DNA of 64,000 nt from Amycolatopsis eburnea (GTDB taxonomy: Bacteria; Actinomycetota; Actinomycetes; Mycobacteriales; Pseudonocardiaceae): contig NZ_RSEC01000014.1 of NCBI RefSeq assembly GCF_003937945.1, positions 42,526 to 106,525 on the forward strand, read 5' to 3'. Shown in pieces: positions 16,675 through 24,072 of this stretch. The position numbers and the translations under genes are program-made. Each line of letters begins with the position of its first letter. The stretch's first letter is position 1. Below the pieces are notes generated by a model, which saw only the letters and a program-made list of their open reading frames with translations, did not search any database and was not told where the DNA came from.

Positions 16675-16723
16675 CGTGAAGGCCACCTTGAGGAACTCTA
16701 CGTTCCTCAAGGTGGCCTTCACG
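16675..16723. terminator. Long palindrome with 22-bp arms after the desaturase operon
   Basis: Arms at 16675-16696 and 16702-16723 are exact reverse complements with a 5-nt loop (TCTAC). The arms start CGTGAAGGCCACCTTGAGG. It begins 10 nt past the stop codon of the 66-residue gene on the minus strand, where a terminator would sit. There is no T-run. Its sequence is related to the repeat at 37513-37563, so it may be a dispersed repeat that also ends transcription. Confidence 0.65.
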
Positions 16724-16732
16724 AACCTCGGG

Positions 16733-16933
16733 TCAGGGCGTGTCCGGGTCGTCCTCCCGGGCTCGCTGTGCCGCTTCGCGCATCTCGATGACGTCCGTGA
16801 GCCAGTCGCCCGTCTCGCGGGCGATGTCGCGGATCGCGCCGGTGATGATCGAAGCTATGTTGCCGACGTGCGTCGCGGCTGATTCGGTGATCACCTGCAG
16901 GGTGTCCTTCTCTCGCTCGAACTGGCCCACCAT
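16733..16933 (-). CDS. Small protein, unknown function, in the desaturase operon
   Basis: The 66-residue product is soluble, acidic at its C-terminus (REDDPDTP) and likely mostly helical (FEREKDTLQVITESAATHVG, IASIITGAIRDIARETGDWL). Its ATG lies 7 nt after the desaturase stop codon and has GAGGGTGAC upstream, so it is the third gene of that operon. I do not recognise the family. A long palindrome follows directly. Confidence 0.6.
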   Translation of the reverse strand: MVGQFEREKDTLQVITESAATHVGNIASIITGAIRDIARETGDWLTDVIEMREAAQRAREDDPDTP

Positions 16934-16940
16934 GTCACCC

Positions 16941-18047
16941 TCACGCTGCTCGGAGCTGCCGGTCGGGTTCCACGGTAACCGGTGACGGCGACGAAGGAAG
17001 GGCGAGCTTCACGATCTTCTTCGCGACCGACCAGAGCTGCTTGCGCAGCGGCCCCGTGTGGTACGGCAGCCCGTACTTCTCGCAGATCGCGCGCACCTCG
17101 CCCGCGATCTGCGGGTAGCGGCGCGCCGGGATGTCCGGGAACAGGTGGTGCTCGATCTGGTGGGACAGGTTGCCGCTCATGATGTGGAACAGCGGGCCGC
17201 CCGAGATGTTCGCCGAGCCGAGGATCTGGCGGAGGTACCACTGGCCCCTCGACTCCGAAGCCGTCTCCTCCTCGGTGAAGCTTTCGACGTCCGCCGGGAA
17301 GTGGCCGCAGAAGATGATCGCGAACGCCCACAGGTTGCGGGTCAGGTTCGCCGTCGCGTTGCCGAGGAACGTCAGCGGCGCCAGCGGGCCGGTCAGCAGC
17401 GGGAACAGGACGTAGTCCTTGCCGATCTGCCGCGACGCCTTCCGCGCGATGCGCCGCAGCACCGGCACGTTGTCGGCCCACGACCGCGTGCCCTTGACGA
17501 CGTTCTCGACCTCCAGGTCGTGCAGCATCACGCCCCACTGGAAGAACAGCGCCAGCAGCGTCGCGTACACCGGGTTGCCCAGGTAGTACGGGTGCCACTT
17601 CTGGGCGGTGTCCATCCGCAGGATGCCGTAGCCGACGTCGCGGTCCTTGTCGACGATGTTCGTGTACGTGTGGTGGATGTAGTTGTGCGAGTGCCGCCAG
17701 TTCTCCGCGGGCGCCACCGTGTCCCACTCGAAGCGCTGGGAGCTCAGCGCCGGGTCGCGCGTCCAGTCGTACTGGCCGTGCATGACGTTGTGGCCGATCT
17801 CCATGTTGTCGAGGATCTTGGCCACCGACAGCGCGCCGACGCCGGCGAGCCACGCGGGCGGGAAGAACCCGGCGAACAGCAGCGCGCGCCCGGCCACCTC
17901 CAGGCCGCGCTGGGTCTTGATGATGGTGTGGATGTAGTCGACGTCCTCCTGGCCGAGGTCGTCGACGATCCGCTGGCGCAGCTCGTCGAGCTCGCGGCCG
18001 AACTCCTCGACCTGTTCCGGGGTCAGGCGGTCCTGCAGACCGGTCAT
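16941..18047 (-). CDS. Membrane fatty acid desaturase (acyl-lipid/acyl-CoA type, DesA3-like)
   Basis: The 368-residue protein is a membrane di-iron desaturase. The three His boxes are visible: HNVMHG, HSHNYIHH and HQIEHHLFP. Hydrophobic spans lie around residues 55-75 and 155-235. The adjacent oxidoreductase supplies electrons, as in the mycobacterial Rv3230c-DesA3 pair, which makes oleate from stearoyl-CoA; the same delta-9 activity is inferred here. The ATG at 18047 has AGGAG upstream and lies 11 nt after the reductase gene. Confidence 0.92.
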   Translation of the reverse strand: MTGLQDRLTPEQVEEFGRELDELRQRIVDDLGQEDVDYIHTIIKTQRGLEVAGRALLFAGFFPPAWLAGVGALSVAKILDNMEIGHNVMHGQYDWTRDPALSSQRFEWDTVAPAENWRHSHNYIHHTYTNIVDKDRDVGYGILRMDTAQKWHPYYLGNPVYATLLALFFQWGVMLHDLEVENVVKGTRSWADNVPVLRRIARKASRQIGKDYVLFPLLTGPLAPLTFLGNATANLTRNLWAFAIIFCGHFPADVESFTEEETASESRGQWYLRQILGSANISGGPLFHIMSGNLSHQIEHHLFPDIPARRYPQIAGEVRAICEKYGLPYHTGPLRKQLWSVAKKIVKLALPSSPSPVTVEPDRQLRAA

Positions 18048-18058
18048 GGCTGTCTCCT

Positions 18059-19126
18059 CTAGGCGTCGATCTCGACGTCCCCGACCGGGACGGAGATGCA
18101 GAGCTGGATTTCTTCGTCTTCGTCGCCGGAGATCTCGCCCGTGCGCGCGTTGCGGACGCGCCCGGCGGTCTTCAGCTGGGTGCAGGAGAAGCAGATGCCC
18201 ATCCGGCAGCCGTGCTCCGGCGAGAGCCCGGCCTCCTCGGCCTGCTCCAGCAACGGCTTCCCCGAGTTGGCGCACTCCCGCCCGCTGCGCTTGAAGCGCA
18301 CCTGCCCTTCCGCGGCGGACGTGTCGAAGGTCAACGCCGGCGGCGTGAACTCTTCGGTGTGCACGCGTTCACCCAGCTGGTCGCGGACGGCGTCCATCAG
18401 CGGCTTCGGGCCGCAGACGAACGTCTCCGCGTCGCGGAACCACGGCGCGACCTGCTCGAGGTGCTCCGGCGTGAAGAAGCCGCGCAGTTCGCCGCCCTTC
18501 GTGTGGGTGTAGGCGTGCACCACCCGCAGGCCCGGGTGCCGCGTGGCGAGTTCGGCCAGTTCGGTGCGGTAGAGCGCGTCGGCCGGCCCGTTCGAGTACT
18601 GCACGAACACGATCTCGCCGGCGTGGCCCTCGTCGACCAGGGTGCGGGCCATCGCGAGCACCGGCGTGATGCCGCTGCCGCCCGCGATCAGCAGCACGCG
18701 GTCCGGCCGGGCGGCCGGCAGCGTGAACGCACCGTCCGGAGTGGACAGGTTGACCACCGAGCCGACGCCGATCGCGCGGTTCAGGTGGCCGGACACCAGG
18801 CCCTGCTCCTTGACCGTGAACTCCAGTTCGCCGTCGTACTGCGAACCGCACGGCGAATAGCACCGCGTGCGCCGGACGCCGTCGATCTCCACCTGCAGGC
18901 GGACGTACTGGCCCGCGGTGAAGCCCGGCCACGCGCGGCTCGGCCGCACCGTGAGGGTGACGCTGTCCGGCGTCTGCTTGCGCACCGCCGTGACCAGCCC
19001 GCGGATCTCGCGGCGGACCAGCATCGGGTCGACGAGCTCGAGGTACCGGTCCATCCCGTGCGGCGTCAGCAGCGCCTCGGCCAGCGAGGCGAGGCCGCGC
19101 ACCCGCCGGGGGATGAGCGCCGTCAT
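18059..19126 (-). CDS. Ferredoxin reductase with C-terminal 2Fe-2S ferredoxin domain
   Basis: The 355-residue protein joins an FAD-binding domain (RCYSPCGS; GQYVRLQVEI), an NAD(P)-binding domain (LLIAGGSGITPVLAMA; VCGPKPLMDAV) and a plant-type 2Fe-2S domain with cysteines in GCRMGICFSCTQLK and a last Cys in IQLCISVP. It passes electrons from NAD(P)H to the desaturase encoded next. It is first in the operon; the ATG at 19126 has GAGGA upstream. The divergent TetR gene probably controls it. Confidence 0.93.
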   Translation of the reverse strand: MTALIPRRVRGLASLAEALLTPHGMDRYLELVDPMLVRREIRGLVTAVRKQTPDSVTLTVRPSRAWPGFTAGQYVRLQVEIDGVRRTRCYSPCGSQYDGELEFTVKEQGLVSGHLNRAIGVGSVVNLSTPDGAFTLPAARPDRVLLIAGGSGITPVLAMARTLVDEGHAGEIVFVQYSNGPADALYRTELAELATRHPGLRVVHAYTHTKGGELRGFFTPEHLEQVAPWFRDAETFVCGPKPLMDAVRDQLGERVHTEEFTPPALTFDTSAAEGQVRFKRSGRECANSGKPLLEQAEEAGLSPEHGCRMGICFSCTQLKTAGRVRNARTGEISGDEDEEIQLCISVPVGDVEIDA

Positions 19127-19140
19127 CGGTCCTCCTCGGT

Positions 19141-19170
19141 TACAGTGAACGACTGTACACTGAACAGTGC
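19141..19170. promoter_or_regulatory. Candidate TetR operator for the desaturase operon
   Basis: Two overlapping dyads lie in the 91-bp divergent gap: TACAGT-n5-ACTGTA (19141-19157) and CACTG-AA-CAGTG (19158-19169). Half-sites of the type ACTGTA/CACTGAAC repeat through the region. The position between a TetR gene and a desaturase/reductase operon recalls DesT-type lipid sensing, where the regulator reads acyl-CoA. The match to DesT is by layout only. Confidence 0.55.
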
Positions 19171-19217
19171 ACTGCAGGAGTGGAGCCGCTGTCAACGCGG
19201 AGAGGCGAGGATGTGAC

Positions 19218-19871
19218 GTGAGCAACGCGGTGGACATCCGTACGCTGGAGGTCGTGTCCGAAGAACCGGTGAGCCGCCAGGAGCGCAAGCAGCGCACGCG
19301 CCAGGCGTTGCTGGACACGGCCTTGGAGCTGCTGGCGGACCGCCCGTTCGCCACGCTTTCCCTGCGCGAGGTCGCGAAGGGCGCCGGACTGGTGCCGACG
19401 GCGTTCTACCGGCACTTCGCCACGATGGAGGAACTCGGCGTCGCGCTCGTCGAAGAAGCGACGCGCACGCTGCGCGGCATGATGCGCTCGGCCCGCACCG
19501 ACCCGGACACCTACCAGGGGATGATCAGCGCCTCGGTGGCCACGGTGCACCAATTCGTGCGGGCCAACGAGGACCATTTCCGGTTCCTGACCCGCGAGCG
19601 CTACGGCGGCGGGCCGCTCGCCCGCGCCATCGCCGTCGAACTGCGCATGTTCTCCGGCGATCTCGCGATCGACCTCGCGCGGTTCACCCCGCTGCGGTCG
19701 TGGAGCACCGAAGACCTGCACATGCTGGCCGACTTGATCGTTTCCGTGATGATCACGACGACCGTCGAACTGCTGGAAGCCCGCCCAGGTGAGGACGCGA
19801 AAATCACCGGAACGGCGGAAAAACGGCTGCGGTTGATCCTGCTCGGCATCCCGCACTGGAAAACTCGCTGA
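19218..19871 (+). CDS. TetR family regulator, likely of the desaturase operon
   Basis: The 217-residue protein has a TetR helix-turn-helix at about residues 25-65 (RTRQALLDTALELLADRPFA, LREVAKGAGLVPTAFYRHFA) and a ligand-binding C-terminal domain. The GTG at 19218 is chosen for the GAGG 7 nt upstream and the usual N-terminal length; an open frame extends upstream to 19167. It is divergent from the ferredoxin reductase/desaturase operon, so it is a likely acyl-CoA or fatty-acid responsive regulator of membrane unsaturation. Confidence 0.88.
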   Translation: MSNAVDIRTLEVVSEEPVSRQERKQRTRQALLDTALELLADRPFATLSLREVAKGAGLVPTAFYRHFATMEELGVALVEEATRTLRGMMRSARTDPDTYQGMISASVATVHQFVRANEDHFRFLTRERYGGGPLARAIAVELRMFSGDLAIDLARFTPLRSWSTEDLHMLADLIVSVMITTTVELLEARPGEDAKITGTAEKRLRLILLGIPHWKTR

Positions 19872-19994
19872 ACGTTTCCCGCACGGCGTTCGTATTTCCC
19901 GGCAGAACCCCGAGACTTGCGACTCACGTCACTGGGGACTGTCGGTCCGGCGTGGTACAACCCTCGGATCGTGCCTCGCCGATGAGGAGGTCGT

Positions 19995-21107
19995 GTGACG
20001 GACAGCGAACAGAGTCAGCAGCTCACCGTGGGTGTGGTGACCGAGTCACGCCCCGGGGAGCGCCGGGTGGCCGTGGTGCCCAAGCTGGTCGGGCGGCTGG
20101 CGCAGCGAGGGCTGCGCGTGGTCGTCGAACCGGGTGCCGGGGCCGGGGCCCACCTGAGTGACGACGCGTACACCCAAGCGGGCGCCGAACTCGGCGACGC
20201 GTGGGGCGCGCGGATCGTCGTGAAGGTCAACCCGCCCACACCGGACGAGGTCGCGAAGCTGAGCCGGGGTGCCGTGCTCGTCGGCTTCCTCGACCCGCGC
20301 GGCAATCCCGACGGACTGGCGAAGCTCGAAGAAGCGGGCCTGCGCGCGTTCGCGATGGAAGCGATCCCGCGGATCTCCCGGGCGCAGGCGATGGACGCGC
20401 TGTCGTCGCAGGCCAGCATCGGCGGCTACCGCGCCGTGCTGCTCGCGGCGCAGAAGCTGCCGCGCTTCTTCCCGATGCTCACCACCGCGGCCGGGACCGT
20501 GCCGCCAGCGAAGGTACTCGTACTCGGCGCCGGGGTCGCCGGCCTGCAGGCGCTCGCCACGGCCAAGCGGCTCGGCGCGCAGACCACCGGCTACGACGTC
20601 CGGCCCGAGGTCGCCGAGCAGGTCAAGTCGCTCGGCGCGCAGTTCCTCGACCTCGGCATCGAGGCGGTCGGCGAAGGCGGGTACGCCCGCGAGCTGACGG
20701 CCGACGAGCGCGAGGAGCAGCAGCGGCGGCTCACCGAGGCGATCACGAAGTTCGACGTCGTGATCACCACCGCGCTGGTGCCGGGCCGCAAGGCACCGAC
20801 GCTGGTCACCGCGGACGCCGTCAAGGGCATGCCCGCCGGGTCGGTCGTGGTCGACCTCGCGGGCGAAACCGGCGGCAACTGCGAGCTGACGAAGCCGGGC
20901 GAGGACGTCGTGGAGCACGACGTCACCATCTCCTCCCCGCTGAACCTGCCCGCCGAAATGCCTTCGCACGCCAGCGAGCTGTACGCGCGCAACGTCGTCG
21001 AGCTGCTGGAGCTGCTCGTGACGAAGGAAGGCGCGCTGGAGCTGAACTTCGAAGACGAGATCGTCGCCGGTGCCTGCGTGGCCGGGCGCGAAGGGAGCCC
21101 GTCGTGA
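19995..21107 (+). CDS. pntAa: NAD(P) transhydrogenase subunit alpha part 1
   Basis: The 370-residue protein is the NAD(H)-binding domain I of proton-translocating transhydrogenase: VVTESRPGERRVAVVPKLV at the start, the Rossmann motif LVLGAGVAGLQALATAKRLGA, and the alanine dehydrogenase/PNT pattern ending VVVDLAGETGGNCELT. It has no membrane helices, as expected when PntA is split. The GTG at 19995 has GAGGAGG upstream. The next start overlaps its stop (GTGA). Confidence 0.95.
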   Translation: MTDSEQSQQLTVGVVTESRPGERRVAVVPKLVGRLAQRGLRVVVEPGAGAGAHLSDDAYTQAGAELGDAWGARIVVKVNPPTPDEVAKLSRGAVLVGFLDPRGNPDGLAKLEEAGLRAFAMEAIPRISRAQAMDALSSQASIGGYRAVLLAAQKLPRFFPMLTTAAGTVPPAKVLVLGAGVAGLQALATAKRLGAQTTGYDVRPEVAEQVKSLGAQFLDLGIEAVGEGGYARELTADEREEQQRRLTEAITKFDVVITTALVPGRKAPTLVTADAVKGMPAGSVVVDLAGETGGNCELTKPGEDVVEHDVTISSPLNLPAEMPSHASELYARNVVELLELLVTKEGALELNFEDEIVAGACVAGREGSPS

Positions 21108-21418
21108 GTCCCCTGGTGCAGAACCTCGCGGTGCTCGTGCTCGCCGGGTTCGTCGGCTTCGCCGTCATCTCGAAGGTGCCCAACACGCTGCACACGCCGC
21201 TGATGTCCGGCACCAACGCCATCCACGGCATCGTGCTGCTGGGCGGCCTGGTCGTGCTCGGCCTCGGCGTCGACGGCGTCTTCAACAAGATCCTGCTGGT
21301 GATCGCGATCGCCTTCGGCACGATCAACGTCGTCGGCGGGTTCCTGGTCACCGACCGGATGCTGTCGATGTTCAAGGGCAAGAAGCCCGCTCCGGCCGAT
21401 GAGGAGGAGACGAAGTGA
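21104..21418 (+). CDS. pntAb: NAD(P) transhydrogenase subunit alpha part 2
   Basis: The 104-residue product is a membrane piece with three helices (LAVLVLAGFVGFAVISKV, GIVLLGGLVVLGLGVDG, LLVIAIAFGTINVVGGFLV) and the conserved FLVTDRML end. It forms part of the proton channel together with PntB. The GTG start overlaps the pntAa stop by 4 nt and its own stop overlaps the pntB start by 4 nt, so all three subunits are made together. Confidence 0.95.
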   Translation: MSPLVQNLAVLVLAGFVGFAVISKVPNTLHTPLMSGTNAIHGIVLLGGLVVLGLGVDGVFNKILLVIAIAFGTINVVGGFLVTDRMLSMFKGKKPAPADEEETK

Positions 21419-22803
21419 CCGACTTCATCGCGATCCTCTACATCATCGCGTTCGCCCTCTTCATCTACGGCCTGATGGGCCTGACCGGCCCGCGCACCGC
21501 CGTGCGCGGCAACTGGATCGCCGCGGTCGGCATGGGCATCGCCGTCATCGCCACCCTGCTCACGCCCGGGATGGGCAACTGGGTGCTGATCGCCCTCGGC
21601 GTGGGGATCGGCGTGGTCGTCGGCGTCCCGTCGGCGCGCAAGGTGAAGATGACCGCGATGCCGCAGATGGTGGCGCTGTTCAACGGCGTCGGCGGCGGCG
21701 CGGTCGCGCTCATCGCGTGGGTGGAGTTCAACTCGACCGACGGCTACGCGCACGAACCGGCGTACATCGCGATCGCGTCGCTGTTCGCCGCGATCATCGG
21801 CTCGATCTCCTTCTGGGGCTCGAACGTCGCGTTCGGCAAGCTCCAGGAGCTGATCAGCGGCCGCCCGATCACCCTGGGCAAGCTGCAGCAGCCGGTCAAC
21901 GCGCTGCTCCTGCTGGTCGCGCTCGGCTGCGCGGTGGCCATCATCGCCGGTGGCGACTCGTGGCTGCTCATCGTCGGGCTGCTCGTCGCGGCCGGCATCC
22001 TCGGCCTCACCGTCGTGCTGCCGATCGGCGGGGCGGACATGCCGGTCGTCATCTCGCTGCTCAACGCCTTCACCGGCCTTTCGGCGGCGGCGATGGGCCT
22101 GGCGCTGGACAACACGGCGCTGATCGTGGCCGGCATGATCGTCGGCGCGTCCGGTTCGATCCTGACCAACCTGATGGCCAAGGCGATGAACCGGTCCATC
22201 CCGGCGATCGTCGCGGGCGGCTTCGGCGGCGGCCCGGCGGTCTCGGCAGGCGGCGGCGCCAAGGAGGAGCGCCCGGTGCGCTCGACCAGCGCGGCCGACA
22301 CCGCGATCCAGATGGCCTACGCCAGCAAGGTCGTCGTGGTGCCCGGCTACGGCATGGCGGTGGCGCAGGCGCAGCACACCGTCCGCGAGATGGCGAAGCT
22401 CCTGGAGTCGAAGGGCATCACGGTCGCCTACGCCATCCACCCGGTCGCCGGCCGGATGCCCGGGCACATGAACGTGCTGCTCGCCGAGGCCGACGTGCCG
22501 TACGAGCAGCTCAAGGAGATGGACGAGATCAACTCCGAGTTCGCCCAGACCGACGTCGCGCTCGTGATCGGCGCGAACGACGTCACGAACCCGGCCGCGC
22601 AGACCGACCCGAGCTCGCCGATCTACGGGATGCCGATCCTCAAGGTCAACGAAAGCCGGTCCGTGATCGTCTTGAAACGCGGCATGAGCTCCGGCTTCGC
22701 GGGCATCGACAACGACCTGTTCTACGATCCGAAGACCAGCATGCTCTTCGGGGACGCCAAGTCGTCGGTGGGCGAGATCGTGGAGGAACTCAAGGCGTTA
22801 TGA
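21415..22803 (+). CDS. pntB: NAD(P) transhydrogenase subunit beta
   Basis: The 462-residue protein has about nine membrane helices in its first 260 residues and the NADP(H)-binding domain III at the C-terminus (VVVPGYGMAVAQAQHTVREM, HPVAGRMPGHMNVLLAEADV, VIGANDVTNPAAQ, KRGMSSGFAG). It couples proton entry to hydride transfer from NADH to NADP+, giving NADPH. The start and stop overlap the neighbours by 4 nt each. Confidence 0.96.
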   Translation: MTDFIAILYIIAFALFIYGLMGLTGPRTAVRGNWIAAVGMGIAVIATLLTPGMGNWVLIALGVGIGVVVGVPSARKVKMTAMPQMVALFNGVGGGAVALIAWVEFNSTDGYAHEPAYIAIASLFAAIIGSISFWGSNVAFGKLQELISGRPITLGKLQQPVNALLLLVALGCAVAIIAGGDSWLLIVGLLVAAGILGLTVVLPIGGADMPVVISLLNAFTGLSAAAMGLALDNTALIVAGMIVGASGSILTNLMAKAMNRSIPAIVAGGFGGGPAVSAGGGAKEERPVRSTSAADTAIQMAYASKVVVVPGYGMAVAQAQHTVREMAKLLESKGITVAYAIHPVAGRMPGHMNVLLAEADVPYEQLKEMDEINSEFAQTDVALVIGANDVTNPAAQTDPSSPIYGMPILKVNESRSVIVLKRGMSSGFAGIDNDLFYDPKTSMLFGDAKSSVGEIVEELKAL

Positions 22804-23531
22804 CAGCCGGGTCGGATGTGCGTGCGGCGTTCACCGACCCCGCCGAGAACCTCGCGTTCGACGAAGCGCTCCTCCGGGTTGCGCCCGAGTCACCGGTGCT
22901 GTGGCTCTGGCGCAACCCGGTTTGCGTCGTGGTGGGGCGCGGCCAGCGGATCGCGCGCGAGGTGCGCGTCGAGGAGTGCGAGCGCGACGGCGTCCCGGTG
23001 CTGCGGCGGGCCAGCGGCGGCGGCACCGTGTTCCACGACCCGGGCAACCTGAACGTCACCCTGGTGCTGCCCGGCCCGGCCGACCGGCCCCTGGAAGCGC
23101 TCGGCCAGGTGATGAGCGCCGCCGTCGACCACCTCGGCCTGGTGCCGCGGATCGGCGACCGCGGGCTGTTCGTGGGCGAGGCGAAGCTGTGCGGGTTCGC
23201 GGTGTTCCGCACGAAGACGGGGCTGCTGGCCCACTCGACGTTGCTGGTCGAGACCTCCGCCGCGCTCGTCGGCCGCTACCTGACGAGCGCGCCGCCCGAC
23301 CCGCGGCCGCTCGATTCCCACCGCAGCCCGGTGGCGTCGCTGGCCGAGCACGGCATCCGGCCCGGCTTCCCGGCGGTCGAGGCCGCGGTGCGGGCGGCGG
23401 CTTCGCAGATCCTCGGGACGTTCGTGCCGCGCCCGCCGACATCGGCCGAACGGGACCGGCAGCGGGCGTTGCTGCACACCCGCTACCACTACCCGTCGTG
23501 GCACGCGGACGGCGCCCAGCGCGCCGCCTGA
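22800..23531 (+). CDS. Lipoate--protein ligase family protein
   Basis: The 243-residue protein has the biotin/lipoate ligase core: RRASGGGTVFHDPGNLNVTL, and the lysine-containing segment GEAKLCGFAVFRTKTGLLAH that in LplA/LipM binds lipoyl- or octanoyl-AMP. It may attach lipoate to E2 subunits of the pyruvate and other 2-oxo acid dehydrogenases. The ATG overlaps the pntB stop by 4 nt (ATGA), so it is made with transhydrogenase. LplA versus octanoyltransferase cannot be settled by eye. Confidence 0.82.
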   Translation: MTAGSDVRAAFTDPAENLAFDEALLRVAPESPVLWLWRNPVCVVVGRGQRIAREVRVEECERDGVPVLRRASGGGTVFHDPGNLNVTLVLPGPADRPLEALGQVMSAAVDHLGLVPRIGDRGLFVGEAKLCGFAVFRTKTGLLAHSTLLVETSAALVGRYLTSAPPDPRPLDSHRSPVASLAEHGIRPGFPAVEAAVRAAASQILGTFVPRPPTSAERDRQRALLHTRYHYPSWHADGAQRAA

Positions 23532-23549
23532 CCTCTGTCTACTGTGGAC

Positions 23550-23939
23550 TCATTCGGCGGCCGAGAACGTGACGCCGGGCACCTTCCGCGACGTCGCCCG
23601 CGTGGTCTTCTTCGGCTCCGCGGCCTTCCGGGCGCGAGTCGTCTTCGCCGGTTCGGCCTTCGCCTTGGTGGTCGTCGCCTTGGTGGCCTTGGTGGCCGTC
23701 TTCGCCGCGGCCTTCGCGCGCGGCCGCTTCGCGCCGGGCACGATCCGCGGGCGGCGCTTGCGGCCCCCGGTGCGGCGGCCGGCGTCGGCGTAGCGCTGCA
23801 GGAGCTCGCGCAGCGCGTCGGCGTTGGCGAAGGAGAGGTCGATGTCGTACTCGATGCCGTCCAGCCCGAACCCGACCGTCTCCGCGGCGGCCTCGCCGGT
23901 CAGATCGTCCAGCACCCGCACAGCCGTGTTCTTGGCCAC
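23550..23939 (-). CDS. Lsr2-like nucleoid protein with histone-H1-like tail
   Basis: The 129-residue protein begins with the Lsr2 dimerisation domain (about residues 1-60: VRVLDDLTGEAAAETVGFGL, YDIDLSFANADALRELLQRY). Canonical Lsr2 (about 112 residues) then has a compact C-terminal domain with an RGR DNA-binding motif. This part is absent. Instead residues 60-120 are a Lys/Ala/Thr/Arg tail like histone H1 (KAAAKTATKATKATTTKAKA) with two AT-hook-like cores, KRRPR and KRPR. It should bind DNA non-specifically or in AT-rich minor grooves. The GTG at 23939 has GGGAGG 5 nt upstream. It converges on lplA. Confidence 0.85.
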   Translation of the reverse strand: MAKNTAVRVLDDLTGEAAAETVGFGLDGIEYDIDLSFANADALRELLQRYADAGRRTGGRKRRPRIVPGAKRPRAKAAAKTATKATKATTTKAKAEPAKTTRARKAAEPKKTTRATSRKVPGVTFSAAE

Positions 23940-24072
23940 GACAACCTCCCGTGCTCCGGTCTTCGCGCGCACCGGGCCGACGGCACCCGGTGCCGCCGAG
24001 AAAAACTTGCAGCTTCCTGACGAGGATAGCCGCTGGCTTGCGCGATCCCGCGCGGTGGTGTGCGCTGAACCC

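Noticed and set aside
16675..16723. Intrinsic terminator in the strict sense
   Set aside because: The stem is strong but no T-run follows on either strand, so it is called a palindrome with a possible terminator role.
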